Shown here in pieces: positions 1 to 8,392 of a DNA stretch of 64,000 bases. Under the pieces are notes generated by a model. The model was given only the letters and a program-made list of their open reading frames with translations. It did no database searches and had not been told where the DNA came from. Position 1 is the stretch's first letter. Every line of letters starts with the position of its first letter. Position numbers and translations under genes: made by a program. The stretch lies in assembly GCA_934647195.1 (NCBI GenBank), contig CAKUFD010000010.1:45672-109671 (forward strand), given 5' to 3'. Source of the DNA: an uncultured Collinsella sp. Lineage in GTDB: Bacteria; Actinomycetota; Coriobacteriia; Coriobacteriales; Coriobacteriaceae.

Positions 1-1629
1 CATGACCGTCCTGCAGGAACGCACTTCGCCGATCCCCGCCCGCGCCACCGCGCCGTGCTCGTGCGCGGGAGCTGGCGCCGCGTGACCCGTCGCATCGTCT
101 GCGGCCTGGCATGCGCGCTCACGGTGAGCTCGCTGCTCATGCCGAGCGTCTCGCTCGCGGCAGAGTGGATTGACGTTGGCGGCAGCACGCACAGCGCCGC
201 AGACGGAGCCGCTGGCGACGGCAGCACCTGGTCTTGGGATGGCGCCGATGACCTGCAGCTCAACGGCTACAACGGCGGCGGCATCATAGCCGGCGGCAAG
301 CTCAACGTAAGCTACGAGGGCGATAACAACATCGCGAGCATGGGTGAGGGCATCACCGCTATCGACGGTACTAGCGAGGACGCAGAGCTCAACATCTCCG
401 GCACGGGCACCCTCACGGTGGAGTCCAACGGCGACAGCCTCACCTCCGCAGGCGACCTGAGTATCGGCGGATCCGGCGACATCAGCGTCGACAGCGCTAA
501 CGGCGATGGCATCCACACCGAGGGCGACCTGACCATCGAGGGCACAGGCACGGTCAAGGCCTCCGGAGCATACGGCGGCATCTATGCCAGCGGCGATGTC
601 GCCATCAACACAAACGGAAGCGTCACCGCCAAGGGCGAGAACTTCCGCGGCATGCACGCCGATGGAGACATGTCCATCACCGGTGGCGGTGTCGTTGAGG
701 CAAAGTCGGAGACAGACGACGGCATCCGCGCCGAAGGCACGCTCGAAATCTCCAACAGCACCGTTACGGTAAAAGGCACCGAACAGGGCATCTGGGCCTG
801 GAAGGGCCTCACCATCGACAACGCGACGGTGCGCGCTCACGCCCTGGGAAACTCCACGCGCGACACCTCGATAGCGATCTATACCGATGAAGGCGATATC
901 GTCATCAAGAACGGCTCCCTCGTATATGCACTTGCCGAGGGTTTCGAGGGTGCCGGTATCAGCTCGATCAACTACGACGAAGATGGGGCCGGCGGCCGAA
1001 TCTTTATCAGCGATTCGACCGTCGAGGCGATCGGCCGGTATCTCAAGACCGAGGGCCAGCTGCCGCTGCCGCCCATCGCTTATGGCGACAACGACACCCC
1101 GCAGATGTACGTAGCCGGGCCCACGTTTGGCATTCACGTCATGACCGAAAACGCGATCAAGCCTGCAACCATCACGATCACGCGCAGCCGTGTGGTCGCC
1201 GAGGGTGAGACCGCGGCGATCCTGGCAATCGTCGCCAGTGAAGACGGCAGCGCCATGGGCACGATCAACCTCATCGATAGCATCATCGAAACCCCGGGCG
1301 GCGGCCGCGTCTGCGACATTCGCTATGTCGACGACGCAAACGACGGAGCCACGTTCCTTGCCGGGCAGACCATCGGCACTGCAGAAGACGTTATCGAGGA
1401 CATGACCAATGATGCGATCGCCAAGCGCGCCGTCATCGTTCCGGTCGAGGCACCCAAGCCCGAAGCAAAGACCGAGCCGAAGACCATCGCCGCGGCAGCC
1501 AAGGGCATCGAGGCAGGCAGCAAGCTCGCCACCACGGGCGACAGCGCTGCCGCAGGCATCATCGCCGCTAGCATCGCCGGCGTTACCGCGATCGGCGCGG
1601 GCGCCCTCACCAGCCGCAAGCGCTCGTAG
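1..1629 (+). CDS. Surface-anchored beta-helix/carbohydrate-binding-domain protein, 5' end outside window
   Basis: Secreted repeat protein. The reading frame is open back to base 1, and the encoded residues AGTHFADPRPRHRAVLV match the N-terminal part of the paralogue at 2273-4015, so the real start lies left of the window; the GTG at 55 is only the first internal start. A signal peptide follows (RRIVCGLACALTVSSLLMPS, cleavage near LAA/EW). The body has about 20-25-residue repeats of the type GDLTIEGTGTVKASG, as in parallel beta-helix proteins and Cthe_2159-like carbohydrate-binding domains (family from memory). The C terminus is a cell-wall sorting signal: LATTGD, a hydrophobic stretch, then RKRS. 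LATTG fits the LAXTG motif of class E sortases rather than LPXTG. The ligand is unknown. Confidence 0.75.
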   Translation, partial: HDRPAGTHFADPRPRHRAVLVRGSWRRVTRRIVCGLACALTVSSLLMPSVSLAAEWIDVGGSTHSAADGAAGDGSTWSWDGADDLQLNGYNGGGIIAGGKLNVSYEGDNNIASMGEGITAIDGTSEDAELNISGTGTLTVESNGDSLTSAGDLSIGGSGDISVDSANGDGIHTEGDLTIEGTGTVKASGAYGGIYASGDVAINTNGSVTAKGENFRGMHADGDMSITGGGVVEAKSETDDGIRAEGTLEISNSTVTVKGTEQGIWAWKGLTIDNATVRAHALGNSTRDTSIAIYTDEGDIVIKNGSLVYALAEGFEGAGISSINYDEDGAGGRIFISDSTVEAIGRYLKTEGQLPLPPIAYGDNDTPQMYVAGPTFGIHVMTENAIKPATITITRSRVVAEGETAAILAIVASEDGSAMGTINLIDSIIETPGGGRVCDIRYVDDANDGATFLAGQTIGTAEDVIEDMTNDAIAKRAVIVPVEAPKPEAKTEPKTIAAAAKGIEAGSKLATTGDSAAAGIIAASIAGVTAIGAGALTSRKRS

Positions 1630-1685
1630 CGCACAGCGGGGCTTGCGTCCGAAAGGCGCAAACATCGACCCCTCTCCATGTGGAA

Positions 1686-1720
1686 GCGGCCGCCGGAGCT
1701 CCCCCTCCGGCGGCCGCGCT
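1686..1720 (+). terminator. Rho-independent terminator of first surface gene
   Basis: A 13-bp perfect stem (1686-1698 with 1705-1717), a 6-nt loop CTCCCC, then GCTTTT. The same hairpin recurs after the paralogue, so it was duplicated along with the gene. Confidence 0.8.
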
Positions 1721-1806
1721 TTTGCCTCAACCAATCAAATCTGCAACACCGACGACACCCCGACGCAGGCGCGCGTCATTGCTCCATTTCGACGCCACTC
1801 AAAGGC

Positions 1807-1873
1807 AAACGCAGCGGAAAATTCCATTTAGACCCTCATCCGCTAACTCTAAATGGGATTTTCCGCTGCGTTT
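1807..1873. repeat. 26-bp imperfect inverted repeat (large hairpin)
   Basis: Arms 1807-1832 and 1848-1873 are complementary over 26 bp with a single mismatch and a 15-nt loop. The loop and right arm contain CGCTAACT and GGGATTTT, which recur in the middle of the next palindrome. No coding potential is seen. It may be a miniature mobile element or a recombination or regulatory hairpin. Confidence 0.7.
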
Positions 1874-1960
1874 AGCACGAAGGCGACAGCTCTCTCACGC
1901 ACAAGCCCGCATCTCGCCGCTTGCGCTGCTTTTATTTCCCCATCACACAACGAACTTCCT

Positions 1961-2080
1961 GATTTCAGTAGCAGTATTGCAAATGCTCGAGTAGTCGGCT
2001 CCTTTGAGCTTGCGCTAACTGGGATTTTGTTAGAGAAAAACAGTGTCTACTCGACAAAACGTAATACTGCTACTGAAATC
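1961..2080. repeat. 34-bp imperfect inverted repeat with nested hairpin (MITE-like)
   Basis: Arms 1961-1994 and 2047-2080: the outer 18 bp match perfectly, the middle 8 bp do not pair, and the inner 8 bp (TCGAGTAG/CTACTCGA) match. Between them CTAAC/GTTAG forms a smaller hairpin around GGGATTTT. The rest of 1721-2272 shows no convincing gene; the open frames there are short and lack ribosome binding sites. Confidence 0.65.
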
Positions 2081-2272
2081 GGAAAGTTTCTATCGAACAG
2101 ACGCCTCTATGGCAGATATTCTCCCCCCCACCGCATAGCGTTCGCTGCATTTGGCTCGGAGCCGGCAGGCCTTTCCGCCTTTTAGCCATTTTGGCGCCCA
2201 AATGGCACTACCGCGACCTGAGGACAAGGCATACGCTCGGAGCAGTAGTGTCCACATGAGATGGGAGCAGTC

Positions 2273-4015
2273 ATGACCAGTTTGTTCACGGATCCCAAAG
2301 GCAGCAATCGCGCCGTAGGAGCGCACTTCGCCGAGCCCCGCCCGCGCCACCGCGCCGTGCTCGTGCACGGGAGCTGGCGCCGCGTGACCCGCCGCATCGT
2401 CTGCGGCCTGGCCTGCGCGCTCACGGTGAGCTCGCTGCTTATGCCGAGTGTCTCGTTAGCGGCCGAGTGGGTCAACGTCGGCGGCACCCAGTACAACGCC
2501 GGTACCGCGGCGGGCGACGACGCCGGCACCTGGAGCTGGGACGGCGCCGACGACATGAAGCTCAACGGCTACAACGGCGGCGCAATCGAAGCCGAGGGCA
2601 AGCTCAACGTCAGTTATTCGGGCAACAACACCGTCACTAACGACGACGGCTGTGGCATCTCGGTCGAGAATGGCGTGAACGAAAATGCCGAGCTCAATAT
2701 CCAGGGTGGCGCATCCGACACGCTCAACGTGTCATCTTCCAGCGACGCCATCATCTCTGACGGCGACATCACAATCGTCGGCGCTGGCACCGTCAACGCC
2801 ACGAGCACCGAGGCCGACGCTATCGATGCCAAGGGCGATCTCACCATCAAGGGCTCGGGCAACGTCAACGCCACGGGTGATTCGGATGGCATCAGAGCGG
2901 ACGGCAACGTCACGATTGACAATAGCGGAACCGTCACCGCCAAGGCTACCGACGATCAGGGCATCGACGCTAACGAGAACCTCACCATCAAGGGCGGCGG
3001 CAAGGTTGAGGCAAGCTCTGTCAAGGACGAGGCGATCGAGGCCGACGGCAACATCGAGATTTCGGGCGGCAGCCAGGTCAAGGCGAACTCCGAGGAAGAC
3101 TATGCTGTTGATGCCGAGGGTAGCCTCACGGTCACGAACGCCTCCCTTAACGCAAGCGGTGTTGGATATGGCATCTACGTCTACAAGGGCATCACGCTTG
3201 ATGGCGCGACCGTGACGGTCCGTGCAGGCGCGGGGAGCGACGAAGTCATCGCCCTCTACACCGACGAGGACGACATCTTCATCAAGAACGGCTCGACCGT
3301 AGACGCGTTCGCGGAAGGCAAATTCTCGGTTGCAATTTCCACCAGAAACTACTACTCCAACGAAGCGGGCGGCCACATCTACATTAGCGACTCCGTTGTC
3401 AAGGCTATAGCCCGCTATGCCGAGACCGGCGGCGATGGCCCCGACCACTACAGCGGCGACCAGGACGGCGAGACTATCCCTGAGTCCAATGGCTTAAACA
3501 TCGGCATCTTCGCCCAGACCTACGAAGGCATCACGCCCGCAACCATCTCGATCGTCCGCAGCAAGGTCACGGCCGAGGGCGACACGGCGGCAATCTTCGC
3601 CCTTGCCATGAGCGAGGACGGCGAAGCGATCGGCACCATCGAAATCAAGGATGCCATCATCCAGACGCCTGAAGGTGGCAAGGTCATTGACTATCGTCAC
3701 AAGGAAGAGCTCGGTGACGGCGTCATGTACGAGGCGGGCCAAACCATCGGCACGGGCGACGCCGCAATCGACTCCCCCTATAACGAAGCCGTCGCCAAGA
3801 AAGCCGTCATCGCACCGCCCGAGGAGACCAAGCCCGATTCCAAGCCTGAGGGCACGAAGACGACCAAGACCGTCGCGGCCGCAACCGCAGGCGCCAAAAC
3901 CGCCGGCACGCTTGCAGCAACCGGCGACGCCTCGAGCGCAGCCATCGCAGCGACCGCCCTTGCGGGAACAGCTGTCATCGCCGCGGGTGCCGTGGTGAGC
4001 CGTAAGCGCTCGTAG
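2273..4015 (+). CDS. Surface-anchored beta-helix/carbohydrate-binding-domain protein (tandem paralogue)
   Basis: Tandem paralogue of the gene at the left edge, with a nearly identical signal peptide (CGLACALTVSSLLMPS, cleavage near LAA/EW) but a diverged repeat region. Start ATG 2273 is preferred over ATG 2261 because GGGAG lies 5 nt upstream of it. Repeats of the form GDLTIKGSGNVNATGDSDG run from about residue 100 to 300 and predict a right-handed beta-helix. A charged linker (PPEETKPDSKPEG) precedes LAATGD, a hydrophobic segment and RKRS, a LAXTG-type sorting signal for a class E sortase. No sortase gene lies in the window. A role in glycan or host-surface binding is inference. Confidence 0.8.
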   Translation: MTSLFTDPKGSNRAVGAHFAEPRPRHRAVLVHGSWRRVTRRIVCGLACALTVSSLLMPSVSLAAEWVNVGGTQYNAGTAAGDDAGTWSWDGADDMKLNGYNGGAIEAEGKLNVSYSGNNTVTNDDGCGISVENGVNENAELNIQGGASDTLNVSSSSDAIISDGDITIVGAGTVNATSTEADAIDAKGDLTIKGSGNVNATGDSDGIRADGNVTIDNSGTVTAKATDDQGIDANENLTIKGGGKVEASSVKDEAIEADGNIEISGGSQVKANSEEDYAVDAEGSLTVTNASLNASGVGYGIYVYKGITLDGATVTVRAGAGSDEVIALYTDEDDIFIKNGSTVDAFAEGKFSVAISTRNYYSNEAGGHIYISDSVVKAIARYAETGGDGPDHYSGDQDGETIPESNGLNIGIFAQTYEGITPATISIVRSKVTAEGDTAAIFALAMSEDGEAIGTIEIKDAIIQTPEGGKVIDYRHKEELGDGVMYEAGQTIGTGDAAIDSPYNEAVAKKAVIAPPEETKPDSKPEGTKTTKTVAAATAGAKTAGTLAATGDASSAAIAATALAGTAVIAAGAVVSRKRS

Positions 4016-4071
4016 CGCACAACGGGGCGCACGCCCGAAAGGCGTAAATATCGATCCCTCTCCATGTGGAA

Positions 4072-4106
4072 GCGGCCGCCGGAGCTCCCCCTCCGGCGGC
4101 CGCGCT
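4072..4106 (+). terminator. Rho-independent terminator of second surface gene
   Basis: Identical 13-bp stem (4072-4084/4091-4103) to the hairpin after the first paralogue, followed by a shorter T-run (GCTTTCT). It may also limit read-through from the convergent LysR gene. Confidence 0.7.
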
Positions 4107-4130
4107 TTCTATCCCCGGGCAGCGTTATTC

Positions 4131-5027
4131 CTAGATATGACGCCGCAGCGCCTCAACATACGCCTCGCCATAGCGCGTGAGCTGCGAGTTCCTGCGCGTG
4201 ATCACACCTATCTCCATATACTCGTCCACATCGAGCGGCACAGCGACAATGCTTTCACCGTTAAGCTCGGCCGAGATGACGCCCGAGCAAACGGTGTAGC
4301 CGTCCAAGCCGATCACCAGGTTGAAGAGCGTTGCGCGGTCGCGCACGCGAATGTTCTTGGCACGGTCCAAGGTGGAGAGAATCTCCTCGGAGAAGTAGAA
4401 CGAATTGAAATCCCCCTGCTCATAGGAGAGGTAAGGGTAGTCCTGCAAGTCGTCGAGGGTGACACCGCCGCGGCCTGCTAACGGATGCGACGACGAGAGG
4501 AAGACATGCGGCTCAGCCCGGAAAAGCGGCGCGAACTCCAGCTCGTTTTGGCGCAGCATCTTCTCGATTACCTCGCGATTGCGCGAGCTCAGGTATAAGA
4601 TGCCCAGCTCGCTTTTCATGTGTGAGACATCCTCGATAATCTCGTGCGTCTGCTCTTCGCGCAGGGTAAAGTCGTAGCGCGCGGCATCAAACTGGCGGAT
4701 CACGTCGACAAACGCATTGACCGCAAACGAGTAGTGCTGGCACGAGACGGAGAAATGCGGCACCTGGCGCGCCTCGCCGCAGTAACGCTCCTCGAGCAGA
4801 TCGACCTGTTCGAGCACCTGGCGCGCATACCCCAAAAAGGTCTCGCCCTCCTCGGTCACCACCACGCCCTTGTTGGAACGCTCGAAAATAGTGACCCCCA
4901 TCTCGGCCTCCAAGTCGCGGATAGAGGCAGTGATGGATGGCTGCGAGACAAATAGGCGGCGTGAGGCCTCGGTGATATTGCCGCACTCGGCAACCTTGAC
5001 GGCATAGATGAGCTGTTGCAGTTTCAT
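4131..5027 (-). CDS. LysR-family transcriptional regulator
   Basis: 298 aa, the usual LysR length. The N-terminal winged HTH has the characteristic pattern (QLIYAVKVAECGNITEASRR, then SQPSITASIRDLEAEMG). The rest is a periplasmic-binding-protein-like co-inducer domain. ATG 5027 starts at the canonical MKLQQL, with GAGGGG about 12 nt upstream. It is divergent from the thiamine operon, but the TPP riboswitch lies between them on the other strand, so a role in thiamine regulation is possible but not shown. It is convergent with the surface-protein gene. The target is unknown. Confidence 0.85.
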   Translation of the reverse strand: MKLQQLIYAVKVAECGNITEASRRLFVSQPSITASIRDLEAEMGVTIFERSNKGVVVTEEGETFLGYARQVLEQVDLLEERYCGEARQVPHFSVSCQHYSFAVNAFVDVIRQFDAARYDFTLREEQTHEIIEDVSHMKSELGILYLSSRNREVIEKMLRQNELEFAPLFRAEPHVFLSSSHPLAGRGGVTLDDLQDYPYLSYEQGDFNSFYFSEEILSTLDRAKNIRVRDRATLFNLVIGLDGYTVCSGVISAELNGESIVAVPLDVDEYMEIGVITRRNSQLTRYGEAYVEALRRHI

Positions 5028-5132
5028 GGGCGCGCCCCTCGTGAGATTTCTTGTGCATAAAAGGCCCCCTTATGGTACAACGCGGCAGCGCGAGCCCGCC
5101 GCATGGAGTACCATGTAAGCCGCAGATTCGAT

Positions 5133-5223
5133 GCAGGGGTGCCGCCACGTACGCGCGAGCAGGCTGAGAGGGCAATGCGCCCAACCCTTTGAACCTGTCA
5201 GTTAGCGCTGGCGTAGGGAGCAT
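5133..5223 (+). promoter_or_regulatory. TPP riboswitch (THI element)
   Basis: All conserved blocks of the thiamine pyrophosphate aptamer are present in order: AGGGGTGCC, GGCTGAGAGGGC, ACCCTTTGAACCTG, then GTTAGCGCTGGCGTAGGGA. It sits 65 nt before thiM. The segment just after the aptamer, GCATGTCCTC (5220-5229), can pair with GAGGCATGC (5280-5288), which covers the thiM Shine-Dalgarno and the bases before its start. Translational shut-off by masking that site is therefore plausible (inference). Confidence 0.95.
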
Positions 5224-5288
5224 GTCCTCGTGGTTTTGGGACACTGTAGCTTTACGTGCAGCATCCCCAAAAGCCTAGGGAGGCATGC

Positions 5289-6128
5289 ATGATCGAAAAG
5301 AACCAGATTGAAGCCGCCGTCGCGGCAGCTGCGCACAAGGTGCGCGAGACCAACCCCATGGCGGGTTCCATCACCAATACCGTGACCATCGACTTTGTGG
5401 CAAACGCCCAGCTCGCCGTAGGCGGCTCGGCAGCCATGGTCTATCTGCCCGACGAGGGCGAGGCGCTCGTGGCCGCCGGCAACGCCGTCTACCTCAACAT
5501 GGGAACGCTCTTCCCCATCTACGAGCAGACCATCCCCGCAACGGCCAAGGCCGCACACGACGCCGGCAAGGCATGGGTGCTCGACCCGGTGGGCTTGGGC
5601 ATCGGCAGCCTGCGCACCAAGCTGCTCTCTGAGCTCAAGCCCTACAAGCCCACCATCGTTCGCGGCAACGCCTCCGAGATTATCGCCCTCGCAAGCCTGT
5701 GGGAGCTCCTTGACACCGAAGACGCCCTCGACCGTCCCCGCGGCGTGGATACCACCGACGGCGTTGACGCCGCACGTGAAGCCGCCGTCACACTTGCGCG
5801 CTATACGGGCGGCGCCGTGGTGGTTTCCGGTGAGGTCGACCTTGTGACCGACGGCGCTACCGTCGTACGCTCGCACGGAGGCAGCGAGCTTATGTCCAAG
5901 ATCACGGGCTGCGGCTGCTCCCAGGGCGGCGTGCTCGCCGTCTACGCCACCTGCGCCGATGCCTTTACCGCGGCGGTCGCCGGCACGTCCCACTACAACC
6001 TCGCCGGCACACGCGCCGCAGCCGTGGCGAATGCGCCCGCAAGCTTCAAGGTCGCCTTTATCGACGAGCTCTACCGCGCCACGGGCGAAGAGATCGCCGC
6101 GAACCCGATGTGCGTCGAGGAGGCCTAG
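5289..6128 (+). CDS. thiM: Hydroxyethylthiazole kinase
   Basis: Phosphorylates 4-methyl-5-(2-hydroxyethyl)thiazole for thiamine salvage. Start ATG 5289 (MIEKNQ) has GGGAGG 5 nt upstream; an earlier in-frame start at 5256 has no such site. 279 aa, normal for ThiM. Visible family motifs are NPMAGSITNTVTIDFVAN near the N terminus, LDPVGLG, VRGNASEI, and the catalytic glycine/cysteine loop ITGCGCSQGG near residue 205. It is the first gene of an operon with a thiamine-binding protein and thiE, and is controlled by the upstream TPP riboswitch. Confidence 0.93.
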   Translation: MIEKNQIEAAVAAAAHKVRETNPMAGSITNTVTIDFVANAQLAVGGSAAMVYLPDEGEALVAAGNAVYLNMGTLFPIYEQTIPATAKAAHDAGKAWVLDPVGLGIGSLRTKLLSELKPYKPTIVRGNASEIIALASLWELLDTEDALDRPRGVDTTDGVDAAREAAVTLARYTGGAVVVSGEVDLVTDGATVVRSHGGSELMSKITGCGCSQGGVLAVYATCADAFTAAVAGTSHYNLAGTRAAAVANAPASFKVAFIDELYRATGEEIAANPMCVEEA

Positions 6129-6437
6129 ATGAACACGCTTATCGCCGTCGCCATCGCTCCCTGCGGTACGGGCGACGAGCTTTCCGCCGAGGTGGCAGAA
6201 GTCGTGCGCGTTATCCGCGAGTCTGGCCTTCCCAGCCGCACGACCTCGATGTTCACCGAGATCGAGGGCGAGTGGGATGAGGTCATGCAGGTGGTCAAGG
6301 ACGCCACCTTCGTCTTGGCGGAAAAGGGCATCCGCACCGAGGTCGTACTCAAGGCCGACGTGCGGCCGGGCTTCGACCACATGATGGACGGCAAGCTGGA
6401 ACGCCTGGACGCCCAGCTCAAAGCACAGGAGGCATAA
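6129..6437 (+). CDS. Thiamine-binding (MTH1187/YkoF-like) family protein
   Basis: 102 aa, immediately after the thiM stop codon. It resembles the small ferredoxin-like-fold thiamine-binding proteins (Pfam Thiamine_BP, formerly DUF77): an N-terminal strand IAVAIAPCGTG, a central TTSMFTEIEGEWDEVMQVVK, and a C-terminal KADVRPG followed by DHMM. Members bind thiamine or hydroxymethylpyrimidine in the cytoplasm, but their exact role is not settled. Placement inside a TPP-riboswitch operon supports a thiamine link. The start at 6129 touches the previous stop, which suggests translational coupling. Confidence 0.8.
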   Translation: MNTLIAVAIAPCGTGDELSAEVAEVVRVIRESGLPSRTTSMFTEIEGEWDEVMQVVKDATFVLAEKGIRTEVVLKADVRPGFDHMMDGKLERLDAQLKAQEA

Positions 6438-6440
6438 ACC

Positions 6441-7136
6441 ATGAGCATGCGTGACAATCTGGATATCTCGGCGTACTTGGTACTGGGGCCCGAAAACACC
6501 CTGGGGCGCCCCGTTGCAGACGTGGTGGAGCAGGCACTCGACGCCGGCTTTACCTGCATGCAGATTCGCTCCAAGGTCTGCTCCGTGCGCGACCTCATCG
6601 AGTACACGGCGCAGGCGGCAAGTGTCATCGCCCACGCGGGCAAGAGCGACCGGGTGGCACTGCTCATCGACGACCGACTCGACGCGGTGCTCGCCGCCCG
6701 CGAGCGCGGCATCAAGTGCGACGGTGTGCATGTAGGCCAATCCGACATCCCCGTAGACGTGTGTCGCAAGCTGCTGGGGTCCGACGCCATCGTGGGCCTG
6801 TCCGCCCGCTGCGAGGAGATGCTCGAGTACGTGAAAACGGCGGATATGAGTCTTGTCGATTACTTGGGTGTCGGCCCCCTGCACGAGACGGCGACCAAGA
6901 AAGACGCCGGCCTCACCTCCGACGGCAGCATCGTCACGCAGGATTTCGACGACCTGCGCGCCCTGCATGAGGTCAGCCCGCGACCCATCGTCGTTGGCGG
7001 CGGCGTGAAAGCTGCAGACCTACCCGCCCTCAAGGCAACGGGCGTCGAAGGCTTCTTCGTTGTCTCCGCCGTCTGCAGCGCGCCCGATCCGCACGCCGCG
7101 GCGGCAGAACTCGTTGAGACTTGGCGCCAAGCATAG
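6441..7136 (+). CDS. thiE: Thiamine-phosphate synthase
   Basis: Couples HMP-pyrophosphate and thiazole phosphate to thiamine phosphate. 231 aa TIM barrel with the expected blocks: MQIRSK (substrate pocket), LLIDDRLDAVLA, DGVHVGQSDIP, IVGLSARC, YLGVGPLHETATKKDAG, PIVVGGGV and FFVVSAVCSAPDP. It lies 3 nt after the preceding gene, with the stop-proximal CAGGAGG as ribosome binding site. Together with thiM this gives thiazole salvage and coupling; thiD and the de novo genes are not in the window. The operon ends at the terminator just downstream. Confidence 0.93.
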   Translation: MSMRDNLDISAYLVLGPENTLGRPVADVVEQALDAGFTCMQIRSKVCSVRDLIEYTAQAASVIAHAGKSDRVALLIDDRLDAVLAARERGIKCDGVHVGQSDIPVDVCRKLLGSDAIVGLSARCEEMLEYVKTADMSLVDYLGVGPLHETATKKDAGLTSDGSIVTQDFDDLRALHEVSPRPIVVGGGVKAADLPALKATGVEGFFVVSAVCSAPDPHAAAAELVETWRQA

Positions 7137-7177
7137 GACATAGGAAGCACGGGTCAAGCAACCCATACGCATTGATT

Positions 7178-7212
7178 GAGGGTCATCGACGCAGCTCGAT
7201 GACCCTCTTTTA
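7178..7212 (+). terminator. Rho-independent terminator of thi operon
   Basis: 12-bp perfect stem (7178-7189/7196-7207) with loop CGCAGC, followed by TTTTAT. It closes the thiM-thiE operon. Confidence 0.88.
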
Positions 7213-7259
7213 TTCGCCTAAACGCTCCAAGAACACCCCGACGGTAACCCCTGTCACGA

Positions 7260-8279
7260 CTACAGCAACATGAACTGCCTGAGGGCGGCACGGCTCGAAA
7301 TGCCCAGCTTGGCATAAGAACTCGAGAGACGATTCTTTACCGTTCCGCGCGATATCTGCAGATGAGCGGCGATCTCGTCGTTTGTCCAGCCGCGACACGC
7401 CAGCATGGAGATGGCGAACTCCGTCGTTGTCAGATTGTCCGCAACGCTCGCCCCCGCCGTGGGGTTATGCACGAGCCGCCACCCGCGGCTAAAGCGATCG
7501 GTGATCTTGATAATGCGTGCGAAGTCCTGAGGGAAGTCCTTTTTAAGGCACGATTCGAGCACGCCCTGCAAAAGCCCGTGATGCTCGCCGAGCATCTCAA
7601 TCAAATCGTCAGGCTGTGCTATCTGCCAAGCACGCATGAAATGCGCCTTGGCACGCTCGATATCATGCTGATTGATCCATCCCACAGCAGCCATCAAGTG
7701 CAAGAAAACCTCCGCCACAGGATAGCTCCCCTGCTTCATCGACAGGGCGTTTTCGGCCATGCCCACGCAGCGCCCGTAATCGCCCTCAAGGTAGGAACGA
7801 TGCGCCAACGCGTACGTCGCAAACAGGCGCAGCCCCTCGGGAAGCAGCGCGGCATACGAGCCGAACTCCTCTCGCGACACCGGAGAGGGAAAATGCAGCA
7901 ACACACAAGCGCTCGCCGCAAAGAGCATGTACGAAGCGCGAGCGCGCGGATTCTCGGTTACGCGCGGGTCTTTTCCCGTCTCCTCTAGGTGCTTGAGGCA
8001 ACGGCGAGCAGTCACAGAACGGTTAAGAGACAGGTTCGCGTAGGCGCAAATCAAGCATGCCGAGAGACGAAGCGACAAATCTTTCGAGGTCAGATAAGGT
8101 TCTGCCAAACGGCAAGCATCATCGGGAAGCCCGCGATAGTAGAGGGCCTCGGCATGTGCAATGGCCCCAAAGCCGTCCTTGGGCATCTGGGCAAGCGCGT
8201 GATCGAGCGAACCCGCCTCGAACGCTGTGCACATAAGCGGCATGGGGAATTGCCAAGAGTCGTCATGTATCTGGCTCAC
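7260..8279 (-). CDS. LuxR-family transcriptional regulator
   Basis: 339 aa. The C terminus is a GerE/LuxR HTH: TTTEFAISMLACRGWTNDEI, then AAHLQISRGTVKNRLSSSYA. The N-terminal 250 residues are leucine- and alanine-rich helices resembling TPR-type repeats, not a classical response-regulator receiver, as often seen in Coriobacteriia LuxR proteins (family knowledge). The GTG start at 8279 has GGGAGG (complement of 8285-8290) upstream. The signal and targets are unknown. Confidence 0.85.
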   Translation of the reverse strand: MSQIHDDSWQFPMPLMCTAFEAGSLDHALAQMPKDGFGAIAHAEALYYRGLPDDACRLAEPYLTSKDLSLRLSACLICAYANLSLNRSVTARRCLKHLEETGKDPRVTENPRARASYMLFAASACVLLHFPSPVSREEFGSYAALLPEGLRLFATYALAHRSYLEGDYGRCVGMAENALSMKQGSYPVAEVFLHLMAAVGWINQHDIERAKAHFMRAWQIAQPDDLIEMLGEHHGLLQGVLESCLKKDFPQDFARIIKITDRFSRGWRLVHNPTAGASVADNLTTTEFAISMLACRGWTNDEIAAHLQISRGTVKNRLSSSYAKLGISSRAALRQFMLL

Positions 8280-8392
8280 GGCAACCTCCCCTTGCGTTCA
8301 ATGCGTGTCTTGATAATAAAACGCAAGGGGGCCATACCAGTTGGACATTTGGCTCGAAATCAACGTTTATTCTAGGCCGCGGGCATCGAATG

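Noticed and set aside
2..60. ATG at base 2 as start of the first surface gene.
   Set aside because: It is out of frame with the protein; the correct frame is open to the window edge and matches the paralogue's N terminus.
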